NCBI RefSeq assembly: GCF_050947875.1
Contig: NC_134569.1
Location: forward strand, 263,325,100 to 263,389,099
DNA: 64,000 nt
DNA from: Dermacentor variabilis
Lineage: Eukaryota; Arthropoda; Arachnida; Ixodida; Ixodidae
Direction of reading: 5' to 3'
Shown: positions 21,658 to 33,007 of the stretch, piece after piece
Layout: each line of letters begins with the position of its first letter
Position numbering within the stretch: position 1 is the stretch's first letter
Notes under the pieces: generated by a model
What the model was told of the DNA's origin: nothing
The model's input: only the letters and a program-made list of their open reading frames with translations
The model's database searches: none
Made by a program: the position numbers and the translations under genes

Positions 21658-24600
21658 TCATTCCCGGCCACCATTGTTAGCACAGGCTGGCACCTCACTG
21701 AGCTCGAGTGGGTACAAGGCTTGTACGGGTCGTCGCAGTTCGCTTTGGTTCGGGAGAAGGATCCTGCAAGCGCGTATTCGGCCATCTCTTCCTGGAAAAG
21801 TCTCCAAAACACGTCACATTTTCCACATCTGGCGTGGAGCCCGATCATCCCTGAGGAGAACTATGTCTCCCTCACTGATGCCTCTTCCTCTGCCTGGCTT
21901 TGTAACATGCGCTGAGCGAAGCTGCAGTAGGTATTCGCGTCTCCACCGTTTACGGAATGAGTCATCAAACCCGGCGCGTCTCCTCCATAGGCGTGTTAAT
22001 GTCTGTGCTGACGATTTGACTTCGGTTGTCTCTCGGAAGGGAGGCAAGCTCGTTAGCCTGCGACCGACTAGGAAATGTGCTGGAGTCAAGGGCATAAGCT
22101 CCCCCGCGTCCGAAGAGACGAAAGTCAACGGACGAGAATTTACGGCCGCCTCGACTTGGGTTAGAACCGTGGAGAGGCTGTCATGGTCAAGGCAGCTCCT
22201 TCCGAGCACTCTGCGAAGGGTGGCCTTCACGATTCTCACCATTCTCTCCCAAAAGCCACCCCACCACGCCGCTCTCTCAACAATCAATTTCCAACTGATA
22301 TTTTGTGCACTAAAAAAGGACTGGACCTCGCTTCCCTTTATGGCGTGGAACATCTGGTTCAGATCTTTAGATTCCCATTTAAATGTCAATGCGTTGTCGG
22401 ACAGAACCGTCTTGCATATTCCCCTCCTTGACACAAATCTCTTAAACGCCATCAGAAATGACTTCGCCGAGAGGTCTCTAACAAGCTCCAGGTGAACGGC
22501 TCGTGTTGTCGCACAAGTAAACAAAGCAACATAAGCTTTGTGTTCGGACCCGCTATCATTGTAGAATATGGGCCCCGCAAAGTCGATACCCGTCGTCTCA
22601 AATGGCTCAGCCTGGGTCACTCTGTAGGGGGGAAGCGGGGCAGTGGGCTCTTGTGCAGCTCGGCAACTCTGCCTCTGGCACGGAAGACAGCGTCGAATGA
22701 CCGATTTGATGGCCTGTCTTCGTCGAATAATCCAGTAGTGTTCTCGAAGTTGGGATAACGTGTCCCGTACTCCGGCGTGCAGTAGGCGTCTATGCTCCGA
22801 AGAAATGAGCAAGCGTGTGAACGGATGAGACGGAGATAATATTACGGGATGCCTAGTGCTTTCTTCTTCTGTGCTGTACTGAAGCCGCCCGCCAACTCTC
22901 ATTATACAGTCAGCGTCCAAGAATGGGTCCAACGCTATCAGCGACGATGCCCGGTCGAGCGGTCTGGCGGCACGCAGCGCGCAAACATCGTTCCCGAACA
23001 TGTCTAATTGACAGGTTCTTTGCCAAAGCTTTTCCGCGTCGGCTACCTCTTCAGCCGTCACCTCGCCCGTAAGTTTCGACCGGCATCGGCAGTTTAGAAT
23101 GAAACGCCTGACCCACGCTGTTACGTGGAGCACTCTCGTTAGTGAGCTAAAGTCGTCCAGGTTCATTAGTGGTTCCGGTGTGCTCGCTTTGATGGTGTGA
23201 AGAATATGGACCGCTCGCTCTTCTGCCATGCAAAGCTCGCCCTCCCGCATATCTGGCACCGTAATGACTCGCTCTTCCCTTTTAAGCCACTCTGGGCCTG
23301 TCCACCAGTCCTTGCGTCCGACCAGCTCCGCAGGCAAGATCCCACGGGTAAGCAAGTCCGCCGGGTTCTCTTTGCCGGGACAATGTTGCCACACAGTTGG
23401 GTCTGTTAGCGTTTGAATTTCCTGCACTCGATTGCAAACGAAGGGTTTCCACCTTTGCGCAGAACTCCTGATCCAACTGAGTGCGACAGTGGAGTCTGTC
23501 CAACAGTGCACGGAAATGCCGTCTACGTTCAGTTGTTTTGTCAGGTAGCCTGCGAGCCGTGCACCAATGAGCGCTCCCATCAGCTCTAGCCGCGGCAGTG
23601 ACAGTCGCTTCAGCGGAGCGACTCTGGCCCTTGCCATTAATAGTGCTATGGTGATTTCACCGTCTTCATTTTGCGCTTTTATGTAGGCCACTGCACCATA
23701 TGCTTTCGGGCTAGCGTCACAAAATAAGTGCAGCTCAGATTTCGTTCGGGCATGTCTTAGGTTACGAGCCAATATTCTTGGGACTGATATCTGCCGAAGT
23801 TGAGGAAGTTGTTGGCACCATTTATCCCATGTCTCCTGTAAATCTGAAGGAAGCTTTTCGTCCCACGCTGTACCCCGCTCCCAGAGGCTCTGGAACATGA
23901 TCTTCGCCGTGATGGTAATGGCCGAGAGAAAGCCAAATGGGTCAAAAATGCGCGCCGAGGCCTGAAATACGAATCACTTCGTGTCCTGCCGACTTGCCAA
24001 AAATCCAATCAGGGCGGTCATCTCAAAAACGAATTCGTCTGTGTCAGGCCTCCACTCTACACCGAGAATCTTTGTGGGGCCTAGCTCCGGTAGAGTTTTT
24101 TGGGCGCTTTCAGTCTCGGCAAACGATGCAATCAGTTCTGGGTAGTTTGATCGCCATTTCCTGAGGTTCATACCTGCAGCCTTGAGTATGGACTGCGATT
24201 CCCTGATTATGCGCTCTGCCTCTTCTACACTGTCGGCACCAGTAACCAAGTCGTCTACATACAGGTTGTCACTCAGGATCTTAGCGGTGCGAGGAAATTT
24301 CTCCTGTACCGTTTTGAGATGATGGCTTAAGGTAGCTGCGAGGAGGAACGGGCTACATGTAACGCCGAATGGCACCCTTGTCATGCGGTCCTCTTTGATT
24401 GGAGGGAGCGCGTCACTCTGCCCTGGTGTACTTTGATACCACAAAAAGCGGACAGCGTCGCCTTCACTCTCTGCAAGCTCGAGTTGAAGGAAAGCCTTTT
24501 CTATATCGGACATTATGTCCACATTATGCACTCGGAATCGAATCAGGATGTCCGCTAGGTTTGGATTTAGATTAGGTCCTGGGAAGAGGACGTCGTTCAG

Positions 24601-26985
24601 TGACAGCTTTCCCGCCGCTTTGGAGGAGGCATCGAATACGACTCTCAACTTAGTTGTTTCGCTACCAGGCCGGACAACACCTCGGTGCGGCATGTAGTAA
24701 ATGGGCCCCTGAGGGGACTCACCCAGTTCGTTCGCTCCCTCGGCGTGTCCAGCTTGCAGGTAGTTCCTGATTGCCTGGTCATAATCGCGCATAAGGTCAT
24801 TCTTGCCCATCAATTTTGTCGTCGACGACCTGAGTCTAGTGAAAGCCGTGGCTTTGTTGTCTGCCAAATCGCCAGCATTCTCTTTCCAGGGAAGGGAAAC
24901 TTGAAATCGGCAGTTGTTGCTGGAGACGTTCTCCCGGAATTCCCGCAAAACTTGGTTGTCTTCCACGTCGGCCTCTCCTTCGTCGACAATGCCAATGTGC
25001 TCGAGCTGCCAAAACGATTTAAGTTGAGCAGCAGTGTCGTCTTGGTCTTCCTCGCCGATGACAGCCACGCGCAACACTCCCACAGTGGACACGTACGTTG
25101 CTGTTGATTCTGTGGTGTGCGTTGTCCCCTGCAGGGTCCAGCCAAAAATGGTCTCCACGGCTACGAGACCGCTGTCCAGGCGCCTGACACCACCGGTTGT
25201 GACCTCCCAGTAGTAATCGGAGCCCAGCAGCAGCCTTATCTCTGCCCCATCCTGCGTACTGTCGGCGAGTTCGAGGCCTTGCTCTTCGAGGTAGTTGGCG
25301 GTGGAAGCTTCAGGTGCTGGCACGATGTCGCAGCAGATTTGTCGGATCTCAAGCGCTTCAACGCGGATCTTTTTTCCGCTGTGTCGACTGCACAACCATA
25401 ACTCCACTCGGCGGCACTTAATTCCTGAAGACGGCTTGTCGTTTCCAAATGTCATTATTTTCAGGGTCTCATCTCCCATCACACGTAGTTCCATCTTCTG
25501 TGAAACCCCTTTCTTGACAAAGGTGCGCTGACTTCCGCCGTCAATCATCAGCCTGACCATCGCTCGCTTCTCCCTAACCTGAACCCACGCTTGAGCCGTC
25601 TGCAGAAGGACACGTGTTCTCTTCTTGGTGCCTTCGACTTGCAGCGAAGACTGTACGATTGTCTCAGTGAGTACAGTCTTCTCTTCCGACTTTCCTGTTG
25701 CTGGTGGTAGATTCAGGTTACACAGGGCTGCAACGTGCCGGCCGGAACATCTCTGACATTTAAGCCATCTTGAGGTGCGGTATTCGTATGCTCGATGACC
25801 TGCCTTGGCGCACCTAAAGCAAAGTCTTTCCCGCTGCACAATTGTCGTCTTCTGATCCGCAGTCAAATCAACATCACAGTCGGCGGTTAAGTGGCTGCTC
25901 GCTTTGCAAAATTTGCACAGTGTTTCAGCTTTCATGACGGCAGTTAAAACCGACGCGGACGACTTCTTTTCAAGAATATCCTTGCAGATCGGGCGACTCA
26001 GCCTGTCGGTGCTCAGCTGTTGACGGGTTCCACATTCGGCCCTCTCTCGACTATCTACTTCGGTCTTGAGGAAACTGAGGAAATTTTGAAGATCATCTCC
26101 TGGCGCGACTGCAGATGTTGTCTTTTGTCTGCAGTAACCGAGGCAAAGCTCATTCTAGATGTTCTTCCGTAGGACTGTTAATAAAAGCACTCCATAGGTG
26201 CTCGACGCCACACCCAATGCCTCGAGACTCCGAATCCCCTTCTGTACCTCATCATAAAGAGTCCGCAGCCTCTCGGTGTCGAGGATGTTATGGACAGGTC
26301 GGATGTTGAGCAACCTCGACATATGTTCTTGAATTATAACGTCGTCCTTTCCGAATCTTTCGACCAATGTCTTCACTGCAATTTCATAATTTCGGTCACT
26401 GAGTGGTAGCCCGTCGATAGCGGCTGCTGCTTTGCCGCTGAGATAGCTCGTCAAGTACTGAAACTTGTCAATTGGATGTAGAGCTGGATTCTTGTGGATG
26501 GTAGACTTGAACTGATTCCAGAATCTCTGCCATGAGCGCAGGTTTCCGTCGAATTTGGCGATCTCTAGCTTCGGAAGTCTTGTCGTTGTCGACGGTAGCT
26601 GAAGAGTCGTCGTAACTGCATGCTGGACGGAACCTGACTGTGCGACGTGGTCAGAGTTATTTCCTGTTCCTGACGGTGTACTTGACCTCGTTTCGCTCGC
26701 GCCTCCACCTCTCAGTGCCCTTTTTATTCTTGTTTTCAAGGTGCAAATTTTCAAGCTGTACGCAGCGCACTCTGTTAATACAGTGTCGAGCTCCTGTAGG
26801 TCCACTTTCTTTTGTATAGCGTCGTTGACTCCTTTAAGCTCTTCAGCTTGCTCAAGAAGGATGTCCAAATGTTCTTCAAGCTCACCCGTTGGTGCTTCTG
26901 TCGCTTGAAGTAAGGTGCTGGCCGCTGCGATGGTAGTGTCGATGGCTTGTCGCAGGGCCGCTTGCTTCCTTTGTAGTCGCTCCAT
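21658..26985 (-). pseudogene. BEL/Pao gag-pol polyprotein, one frame with three nonsense codons
   Basis: One frame runs 1776 codons from ATG 26985 to a TGA at 21658-21660. It is interrupted only by in-frame stops at 26155-26157 (TAG), 23974-23976 (TGA) and 21814-21816 (TGA), and no frameshift was found. Domains in order: a gag of the DUF1759 type with N-terminal helices (residues 1-276); zinc-knuckle cysteines (about 357-420); an aspartic protease with LMIDGGSQRTF (about 480); an RT with DNLYVDDLVTGA (about 910); the Pao/peptidase_A17 region and RNase H; an integrase with an HH-CC finger, TGIDFAGPIF and VLSDNALTF; and a C-terminal DUF5641 segment ending RQMWKM before the last stop. It would build the particle, copy the RNA and integrate the cDNA. 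Few lesions in a long frame suggest relatively recent loss of function. Confidence 0.93.
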
Positions 26986-27021
26986 GATGTGCAGGCGAAG
27001 TTACTCCAGATGTAGCACTCC

Positions 27022-27040
27022 CGGGTTTCGGCACCAAAAA
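27022..27040 (-). other. Candidate BEL/Pao primer-binding site
   Basis: Immediately downstream of the 5' LTR on the minus strand, after a few T, the sequence tggtgccgaaacccggga begins TGG as a tRNA 3'-end complement should. I did not identify the tRNA. Confidence 0.6.
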
Positions 27041-27496
27041 TGTAAATGAATGCTCGCGCCTTTGGGCCGACTCTAATTGCTGTCGCTCTTGGACGATTCC
27101 GCTAACTTTTGCTGCGTGTTAACTAAGGTGGACGGCGTCGGCCGTGCACGCAGGAGCCTCGGAGGAAGGAACTTCATTCGTTGGGATCCGTTTCGAGACT
27201 GGTTTATTTACAAAAGATAGATCGAAGAAAGGAGAAGGGAAAGGGAGAAGTTACACAAAGTCCACGTTCTGTTTTGGCCGAGGCTTTCGTCCTTGTCGGG
27301 GGCGCCCGTGCCTCGCACTGAGTAGGCGGTTCGCCGAAAAGCCGGCGGTACGGATCAGGTTGTTTGTAGATGCGCCGGCCGTTACGTGCTGCAGTGGGTC
27401 GCCTCTCGTCCGTTCGCCGGCTCCCTCTTTCTCTTGTGTCGCCGGTCCCCCATCCACGGGTGCACAATGTATGGTGCGCGTTTGCGACTTTCAACA
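27041..27496 (-). repeat. BEL/Pao 5' LTR
   Basis: This 456-bp partner of the LTR at 21173-21633 has the same TG...CA ends. It directly precedes the primer-binding site on the minus strand. Confidence 0.95.
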
Positions 27497-27657
27497 GCCC
27501 CCATTGACCCGCCGCAGCAAGATGACGAGGATGACGACGCCTTCCTTCGAATAATAAGCGCGGAAGACTTCTGCCAACAGCAACGAGGACACCCGGAGCT
27601 AAACGCCATAGTCAAGTATTTAGAAGGGCACACCGACGTTGTCCCTAGGGCATTTAA
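27497..27657 (+). pseudogene. T1 gypsy pol, linker before integrase
   Basis: The frame PPIDPPQQDDEDDDAFLRI continues into VKYLEGHTDVVPRAFK. It rejoins the RNase H end at 21172 across the BEL insertion and matches the minus-strand T1 copy at 53735-53870. It stops at TTAA (27654-27657), where the piggyBac-type element enters. Confidence 0.8.
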
Positions 27658-28620
27658 GCCTTTGAGGGTCGATGCCATAAATATACGGTGCCGCGAACGT
27701 GTTCCGAAAATGGTTGAAGCCGTATATTTACGGCGCCATCTCTACATTTAAAACGCGTGCTAATTTCCTAACTTTTTCTTGCCTGGCATGTGCAGCCACT
27801 ATGTGGGAATATGTGGAATTTTTTTCTCGCGTCTCTCTCTTGCGGTTATCGTTGTACAGTTGTTTTTTCTTTTTTTGTTTTTTCTTTTTCTTTTTTTGCT
27901 CCGGCGCGTCTGCTACCGCTCGCGCATTGGCGCCTTCGCGGGCGCAGTGGTTAGTTTTGGTTTTGTTCCGCAATCGGTTTCGGCTTCTTTCGCTCGCAAA
28001 ACTGATGGCTATTTCGTTCTTATCACTCAAAGGGTGACCGCCTGTTACTGGCTCCTTTGTTGCTCACGGGGGTCCACATACTAAGGATGCTGCCGTGCGT
28101 GCGTTTCCTTTTTTGGCACTTTATTCAGAAGTCGCCTCCCACGGCTGCTCAGGGAAGCAGTACCCAGAGGAGGTGCTACGTCTGCGCCAACACCACTCGG
28201 CAGCAAAAACGTCGCAAGGACCCAAGGTACATGTGCGCTGAGTGCAACAAACCGCTCTTTGTGGAGCCATGCTTCAAGGACTACCACACGCTGGAGAAAT
28301 ATTAGTGCAAGAGGAACATTTGAGACTTGCGAAAAATTTTCGTGTGCGCATTCTTGTGTATTTTTCACGTGTGGACATTGTGTATAACAATGCGCCAATT
28401 TTTTTAAGTTCTTATAACTTTATTTGCCATATTTATTGTTTTTCAGGAATAAACACTACATATATGCCAACGCAAAACATTTTTTTCTCACTTTATGGTC
28501 ACCCTAGAAAAATTACGGTAATTTTTTTCGAAATAGGTCCCTCTGAAGAATTGAAATGTGCAATGAAAGGAACCGACCCTGGGTGGTCGCATATGGCGAA
28601 AACAGTCGACCCTCAAAGGG
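27658..28620 (+). mobile_element. piggyBac-type transposon, internally deleted, with TTAA duplication
   Basis: TTAA occurs at 27654-27657 and 28621-28624. Just inside, the ends are inverted: cctttgagggtcga on the left and tcgaccctcaaaggg on the right. Near the left end, cataaatatacggtgccgcg is followed by a partly inverted gccgtatatttacggcgcc. TTAA duplication and CCCTTTG-like ends are piggyBac hallmarks. The coding region is mostly missing. The element splits gypsy T1 between the linker and the integrase. Confidence 0.9.
28147..28305 (+). pseudogene. piggyBac transposase C-terminal cysteine-rich domain
   Basis: The frame contains RRCYVCANTTRQQKRR then YMCAECNKPLFVEPCFKDYH and a TAG stop at 28303-28305. 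The pattern C-x2-C ... C-x2-C ... C-x4-H is the zinc-binding cysteine-rich domain found at the C-terminus of piggyBac-family transposases, where it helps bind the transposon ends. The catalytic DDD core and the N-terminus are absent from the element, so this is a remnant. No start codon in good context is seen. A frame open from 28057 covers it but its first part is unlikely to be native. Confidence 0.85.
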
Positions 28621-29790
28621 TTAAGCGTGGATTGCCTTCGTTCACGCTTCAAAACAACCTACTCGTGAAGAACTTCTAACCAGTCCGCGTCAACTGTCTT
28701 GTTGTTCCGTTGGCGCTGCGTCCAGAATTACTGCACTCCCTACATGACAATCCGACCACTGGGCGCGTCGGTTTCTCCCGGACGCTATCGAGGATACAAG
28801 AAAGGTATTACTGGCCGCACGTAACTGCCGACGTCGTCCGTTACGGCAAGACATGCCGAGACCGTCCGCAACGGAAGACACCACCGACAAGGCCAGCTGG
28901 ATTACTACAGCCGATCAAGCCTCCTTACCGACCTTTTCAGCAGATCGGGATGGACTTGTTGGGACCGTTTCCGACATCAACTTCTAGAAATAAGTGGATT
29001 GTCGTGGCGACGGACTATGGCACCCGCTTCTCTGAAAGTAAAGCTCTACGCAAAGGCAGCGCAGCCGAAGTGGCGAAATTTTTCGTCGAGAATATACTGC
29101 TGCGACCTGGTGCTCCAGAAGTCCTCATCACCGACAGAGGAACGGCTTTTACAGCAGAGTTCACCCAAGCCATTCTGCAATACAGCCAGACAAGCCACAG
29201 GAGCACAACTGCCTACCATCCGCAGACGAATGGTCTCACGGAGCGCCTGAACAAGACCCTCGCCGACATGCTAGCAATGTACGTCGACGTCGAGCACAAG
29301 ACGTGGGATGCGGTCCTGCCGTACGTAACATTCGCTTACAACACGGCGGTGCAAGAAACAACACACATCACGCCATTTAAGCTCGTTTATGGCAGGAATC
29401 CGACGACGACGCTCGACGCCATGCTGCCGCACGTCACTGACGAGGAAAATCTTTACGTCGCTACCTACCTCCAGCGCGCCGACGAAGCCCACAGCTCGCC
29501 CGCATGCGAATCAAGAACCAGCAGAGGACCGACAGCCGACACTACAACCTCCGACGATGCTTCGTCGAGTACCAGCCCGGCGACCGTGTTTGGGTATGGA
29601 TGCCGATACGCCGATGAGGACTGAGTGAGAAACTACTGCGACGCTATTTCGGACCCTACAAGGTCATCCGACGTATTGGCGCACTGGACTATAAGGTCGT
29701 GCCAGACGGCATTTCGCATTCACAGCGGCGCCGCGCACGATCTGAAGTGGTCCACGTGGTGCGCGTTAAACCCTTTTACGGACGCTGACG
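28621..29790 (+). pseudogene. T1 gypsy integrase, broken
   Basis: The frame resumes with RGLPSFTLQNNLLVK, meets a stop at 28677-28679, then gives the zinc finger region (SLHDNPTTG, CRDRPQRKTPPTRP with one finger Cys), and the catalytic core with GMDLLGPFPTS, LITDRGTAFTAEF and NGLTERLNKTLADM. The D, D and E of the core are all present. A frame change near 29500 precedes the C-terminal LLRRYFGPYKVIRRIG. Integrase joins the cDNA to the host chromosome. Only damaged frames remain. Confidence 0.88.
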
Positions 29791-29889
29791 AACTTCCTTA
29801 TTTTTTTGTTTTCTTTCCTACGAGTGCTTTCCTTTATTACTTTCATTTGGTTGCAGCATCGGGTCGATGCTTTTTAAGAGGGGGGGTAT

Positions 29890-30306
29890 TGACACGTGTA
29901 CTTGTCTTTATCGGGCGACACGTTCACCGCCTAACAAATGTTATCGCGCAGCGCAGGACGCGCCTGCATGTATCGGAAGTTTTTGGAATGTTATCGGTGG
30001 TTCCATCCGCTGTCTGTGACCGAACCTTGTGTTATTTGATTGCATGTGTGTGCGACGCGAATAAGGTAGAACTTTGTAAAAGGCACGCGGGTCCCAGCGA
30101 TTACTCTGGAACGTTCGACGACTGATGTATAAAAGCCGAGGCGCTTGACCCACTCATCAGATTTTTGACGATCGCCGACCGTGTTCGCCGCTATCGTTGT
30201 GCTATAAGTGTAGCCTGTTTTTGTGGGCACAGGTTCGCCTAATAAAAGTTAGTTTCGTCTTTCACAGTATTGCTACTGTGTTCTTCAACGTCACCACCAC
30301 CTGACA
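29890..30306 (+). repeat. T1 gypsy 3' LTR
   Basis: This 417-bp LTR starts TGACACGTG and ends CTGACA, after the purine tract aagagggggg. It has a TATA box (tataaaag, 30128-30135) and a poly(A) signal AATAAA (30241-30246). Copies at 51978-52397 and 63045-63464 have the same layout. Its right edge abuts the signal-peptide exon. Confidence 0.92.
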
Positions 30307-30475
30307 ATATGAAGATCTTGGTGATAGGGCAGCGATCGCCAGGACGAGGTAGAGGACCAATAAGGTCACTGTTGTATTTGACAGGCCATAAACGCGGTGC
30401 AGGTGAACGCGACGAAGCTTGCGTTGACAGGCAGACAGCAAGAACCTGCGCAAGAAGGCCGAACCGGTTCATCAT
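30307..30475 (-). CDS. N-terminal exon of an unknown secreted protein, cut by the T1 LTR
   Basis: From the ATG at 30475 the minus strand reads MMNRFGLLAQVLAVCLSTQA, a textbook signal peptide with a hydrophobic core and small residues before a likely cleavage site. It continues SSRSPAPRLWPVKYNSDLIG and then PLPRPGDRCPITKIF until the T1 LTR begins at 30306. I chose this start because a TATA box and initiator lie just upstream (30501-30536); the frame stays open to an earlier Met at 30562, but that one is upstream of the TATA box. I do not recognise the mature protein. Whether a splice donor or more coding sequence lay beyond the LTR cannot be told. It is probably a host gene disrupted by T1. 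Confidence 0.5.
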
Positions 30476-30500
30476 GGTATTAGATGCGCTGCTGCCGGGC

Positions 30501-30536
30501 GCACTGGCCACCGTCGGTGATGCGAAGCCTTTTATA
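30501..30536 (-). promoter_or_regulatory. Core promoter: TATA box and arthropod initiator
   Basis: On the minus strand TATAAAAG (30536-30529) is followed about 31 bases later by CCAGTG (30507-30502), an arthropod-type CAGT initiator, and then about 30 bases later by the ATG of the signal-peptide exon. The spacing is the standard one. Confidence 0.6.
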
Positions 30537-30562
30537 GCCGTCGGTGCAGTCACATGGTACAC

Positions 30563-32384
30563 GGGGAAGGCCGCCAGTGTCGGACATCAGCATTCCTATC
30601 TGTGAATCTGTGATTACGGAACTTGTTTATTTGCCTTGTTCGATGCATTGTATACAGTGACTTTTGCTTAGCTACGTAGATTTATTAGGTACTTACAGGC
30701 ATAATTAAACATCTTGTTGCAAGCTTTTGTGTATACATGAAGAGAACTTTGTTTCAAGTGACACCTTTTTTTGCCCTTTATCAAGGTGTACCTTCGCATT
30801 CGTATATTCCATTGTATCTTAGCATTTCTAATGTATATTTTGCAGAACTCCTGCTTCTTATATGTGCTCTCTGTTGCGACTATAATTTTGGTGCAATCAC
30901 TCACAATAGACTACCGGTGACAGCTGCTCCTGCGCAATATATTATAACGATGGACAGCGTCATTGAGATTTCTCCCTGGCCGTTGCATATGTACAAAAAT
31001 GTAAAGAAGGTTCTTGAATTACAAATTTTCATTGAAGTATTTGTCCTCAACTTGTTCCTTTCATACCCGTCACGTTTTTTATATCAGCGGCATACACTCC
31101 TTTGCTGGTTTCGAACTGACATAGTGCAAATGTTCCTGTGATATTTTCTTTAAATAGACGAAAAGGTGCAAGCATTATTATCAGGTATTTCTGGCACAAT
31201 TTTTGGGACATACTAATATTTTGTTTCATGAGAAAATACATATTTACATGTATTGACAATGTTAGCGCTCAATAATTCGTTTGCAGCATCTTTGGCAATG
31301 GCAATGCAGTTATTATATATGTATTTGATCCCTCGACAAATTCTATAAAGGAGCAGGCAGAGCTAGAACTTGAGCACTGCCTGGCAATATTTCCCGCCAA
31401 TACACAGATGTCAGTTCTCTCCATTGAATTAAAACTGGTACACCCAAAATAGTTCACAACAGATCTACACACTGCGGCTGATGATGCAGGCCACATGTTT
31501 GCGCTCCCAAGAGATATTTCCGCATACTGTAGTTATCGATGGACCGAAAGGCTGCATACTGGTTCGCCGACGGCCTTGTGTGAAAGGACAGTGCGTAAAT
31601 TTCACAAAGTACGAGTTAAAACATCTCCGAATCGTTCCACAGCACGCGACATCACGCGACAGCACGCACAGCACGCGACAGCCGCGCGGCACCGGATCGC
31701 ACAATCCAGGAACGAGGTAAGGCACGCCTCGCGCCCTTTTGTCCTTGCCCGAAGAAGAGGTTTATCGACAGCAGCTATTAAGTCGAGTTAGCGCTAGTGA
31801 ACCGGTGTCGCAAATTGCGCGTCGTTGTATGTCGGCGACTGCTGTTCGTTTTCCTGAGGAATGAGGAAATGATGAATGATCTTTACTGAATATGTTCGGA
31901 ATGCGTGCTGCATGGCCGAAATCGTAAGGTTAGACAGCACTGTGCTTGCCAGTTATTTTCGGTTAGACTTTTGCAAGCCACCTAGAGCTACGCCCGATGA
32001 GTCTACTAATGGACGAAGAGCAGCGCAAGCGCATAAAGGACTGCAAGCGCTTTTGTCTTTCGAGTTGCTGCTACGGCGCCGGGCGCTTATTACATTACAT
32101 GGCGAAGACTTGTTTTGTGTTGTGAGAAACAGCCTGCTTGTGTGTTCCTCTTTGTCGGATACTCATCTGCGATGTTCGACGTTAGCGATGGCTGCAAACT
32201 GAGCGGGCGTTTCTGAGAACTGGCGAATTTAGCTTTGCTGCGAGTCGTGTTGCCGCACCGTGCGCACGAAGGTGCACCTGGGGAGCCGCTATTCCCTCTA
32301 GTCTGCAACACAAGCTCTCTTATATAGTAGGAAATACGCAGAGACAGTTTACCAGTCGCTTCCACCTTCTGAAAATAAATTATA
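30563..32384. other. No gene recognised
   Basis: About 1.8 kb of mostly AT-rich sequence. The frames at 30737-31141 (plus) and 31265-31725 (both strands) resemble nothing I know. Upstream regulatory sequence of the signal-peptide exon would lie in its left part. Confidence 0.4.
31640..31686. repeat. Short cacgcgaca-type repeat
   Basis: Four close variants of agcacgcgaca occur back to back. It is a small low-complexity tract with no visible function. Confidence 0.7.
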
Positions 32385-32525
32385 GTGTGTTACGTGCCAA
32401 ACACATGATCTGATTATTATGCCCGCCATAGTGGCGGACTGCGGAATAATTTTGCCCACCTGCGGTTCTTTAACGTCCACCTAAATCAAAGAAACAGCTG
32501 TTCTTGCATTGCGCCCCTCCTTTTG
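32385..32525 (-). mobile_element. Ruka-type tick SINE, truncated
   Basis: The words ttacgtgccaaacacatgat, tggcggactgcggaataatt and ggttctttaacgtccaccta are the reverse complement of the body of the Ruka SINE. The tRNA-like head is missing, so the copy is 5'-truncated in SINE orientation. The second copy is at 35640-35870. Confidence 0.8.
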
Positions 32526-33007
32526 AAGCTGGGCTTTGTGTGATAGGAATTCTGCAGAACAAGGAACACAGGGAGTAAGTAAAAGGTTAAAAAATAATTC
32601 TTCACTTGCCAATTTACCAGTGAATTAAGAATTCATGCATCAATGTAATTTCCCTTTAGAAATTGATAACTACTTTCAGACAGCAGTCCAGAAAGCAGCA
32701 TGAGAAAGCTTGTTACTCCAATAGAGTAGCAGTTAAAATTACAACTGCCCACGGCGATGGTTTACCGGCTATGGGCGTCTTGCGCTGGAGTTTGAGGTAT
32801 GGTAGCGGCGCCTGGTAGCGGCGCGCGAAACGTTATCTGGGTAGTACCGGCTTGGGTAGTATTGAGGCCTGGCTGTGGCCAAGCACGTTTCTAGCCCGAG
32901 CTTTGCGTCGATTCGCACTTTTTTCTGCCCTGTTGCGAGTGCGAAAATGCTCGTCATTTCTCACAGACGACGCCGAGCACGCTGCGAGCTAGTCGCAGCT
33001 TATAGTC
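32526..33007. other. Upstream region of the THAP exon, no feature identified
   Basis: The right half is GC-rich and CpG-containing, as promoters often are. No TATA box was found. It ends at agtc, the left copy of the solo-LTR target duplication. Confidence 0.35.

Larger units (their letters stand above)
21173..27496 (-). mobile_element. BEL/Pao LTR retrotransposon, full length
   Basis: The element has two LTRs, a candidate primer-binding site, a single long gag-pol frame and a polypurine tract, all on the minus strand. Flanks gctcc (21168-21172) and gcccc (27497-27501) look like a 5-bp target-site duplication with one mismatch, the size usual for BEL/Pao. It interrupts gypsy T1 pol, so it is younger than T1. 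Confidence 0.95.
20100..30306 (+). mobile_element. Ty3/gypsy element T1, plus-strand copy, 5'-truncated, with two nested insertions
   Basis: The element begins in RT at about 20100 against the LINE B 5' end. It continues through RNase H to 21172, is interrupted by a BEL/Pao element (21173-27496), resumes at 27497, is interrupted by a piggyBac-type element (27658-28620), and resumes with integrase to 29790. It ends with a polypurine tract and a 3' LTR (29890-30306). The 5' LTR, gag and protease are absent. Two more copies of the family occur at 51978-63044 (minus) and from 63045 (plus). Confidence 0.9.

Noticed and set aside
21674..22495. 273-codon frame on the plus strand
   Set aside because: It lies antisense to the BEL/Pao gag-pol, which has clear domains.
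31481..31791. Possible small secreted or cysteine-rich gene
   Set aside because: No signal peptide, promoter or family resemblance, and the opposite strand is equally open.
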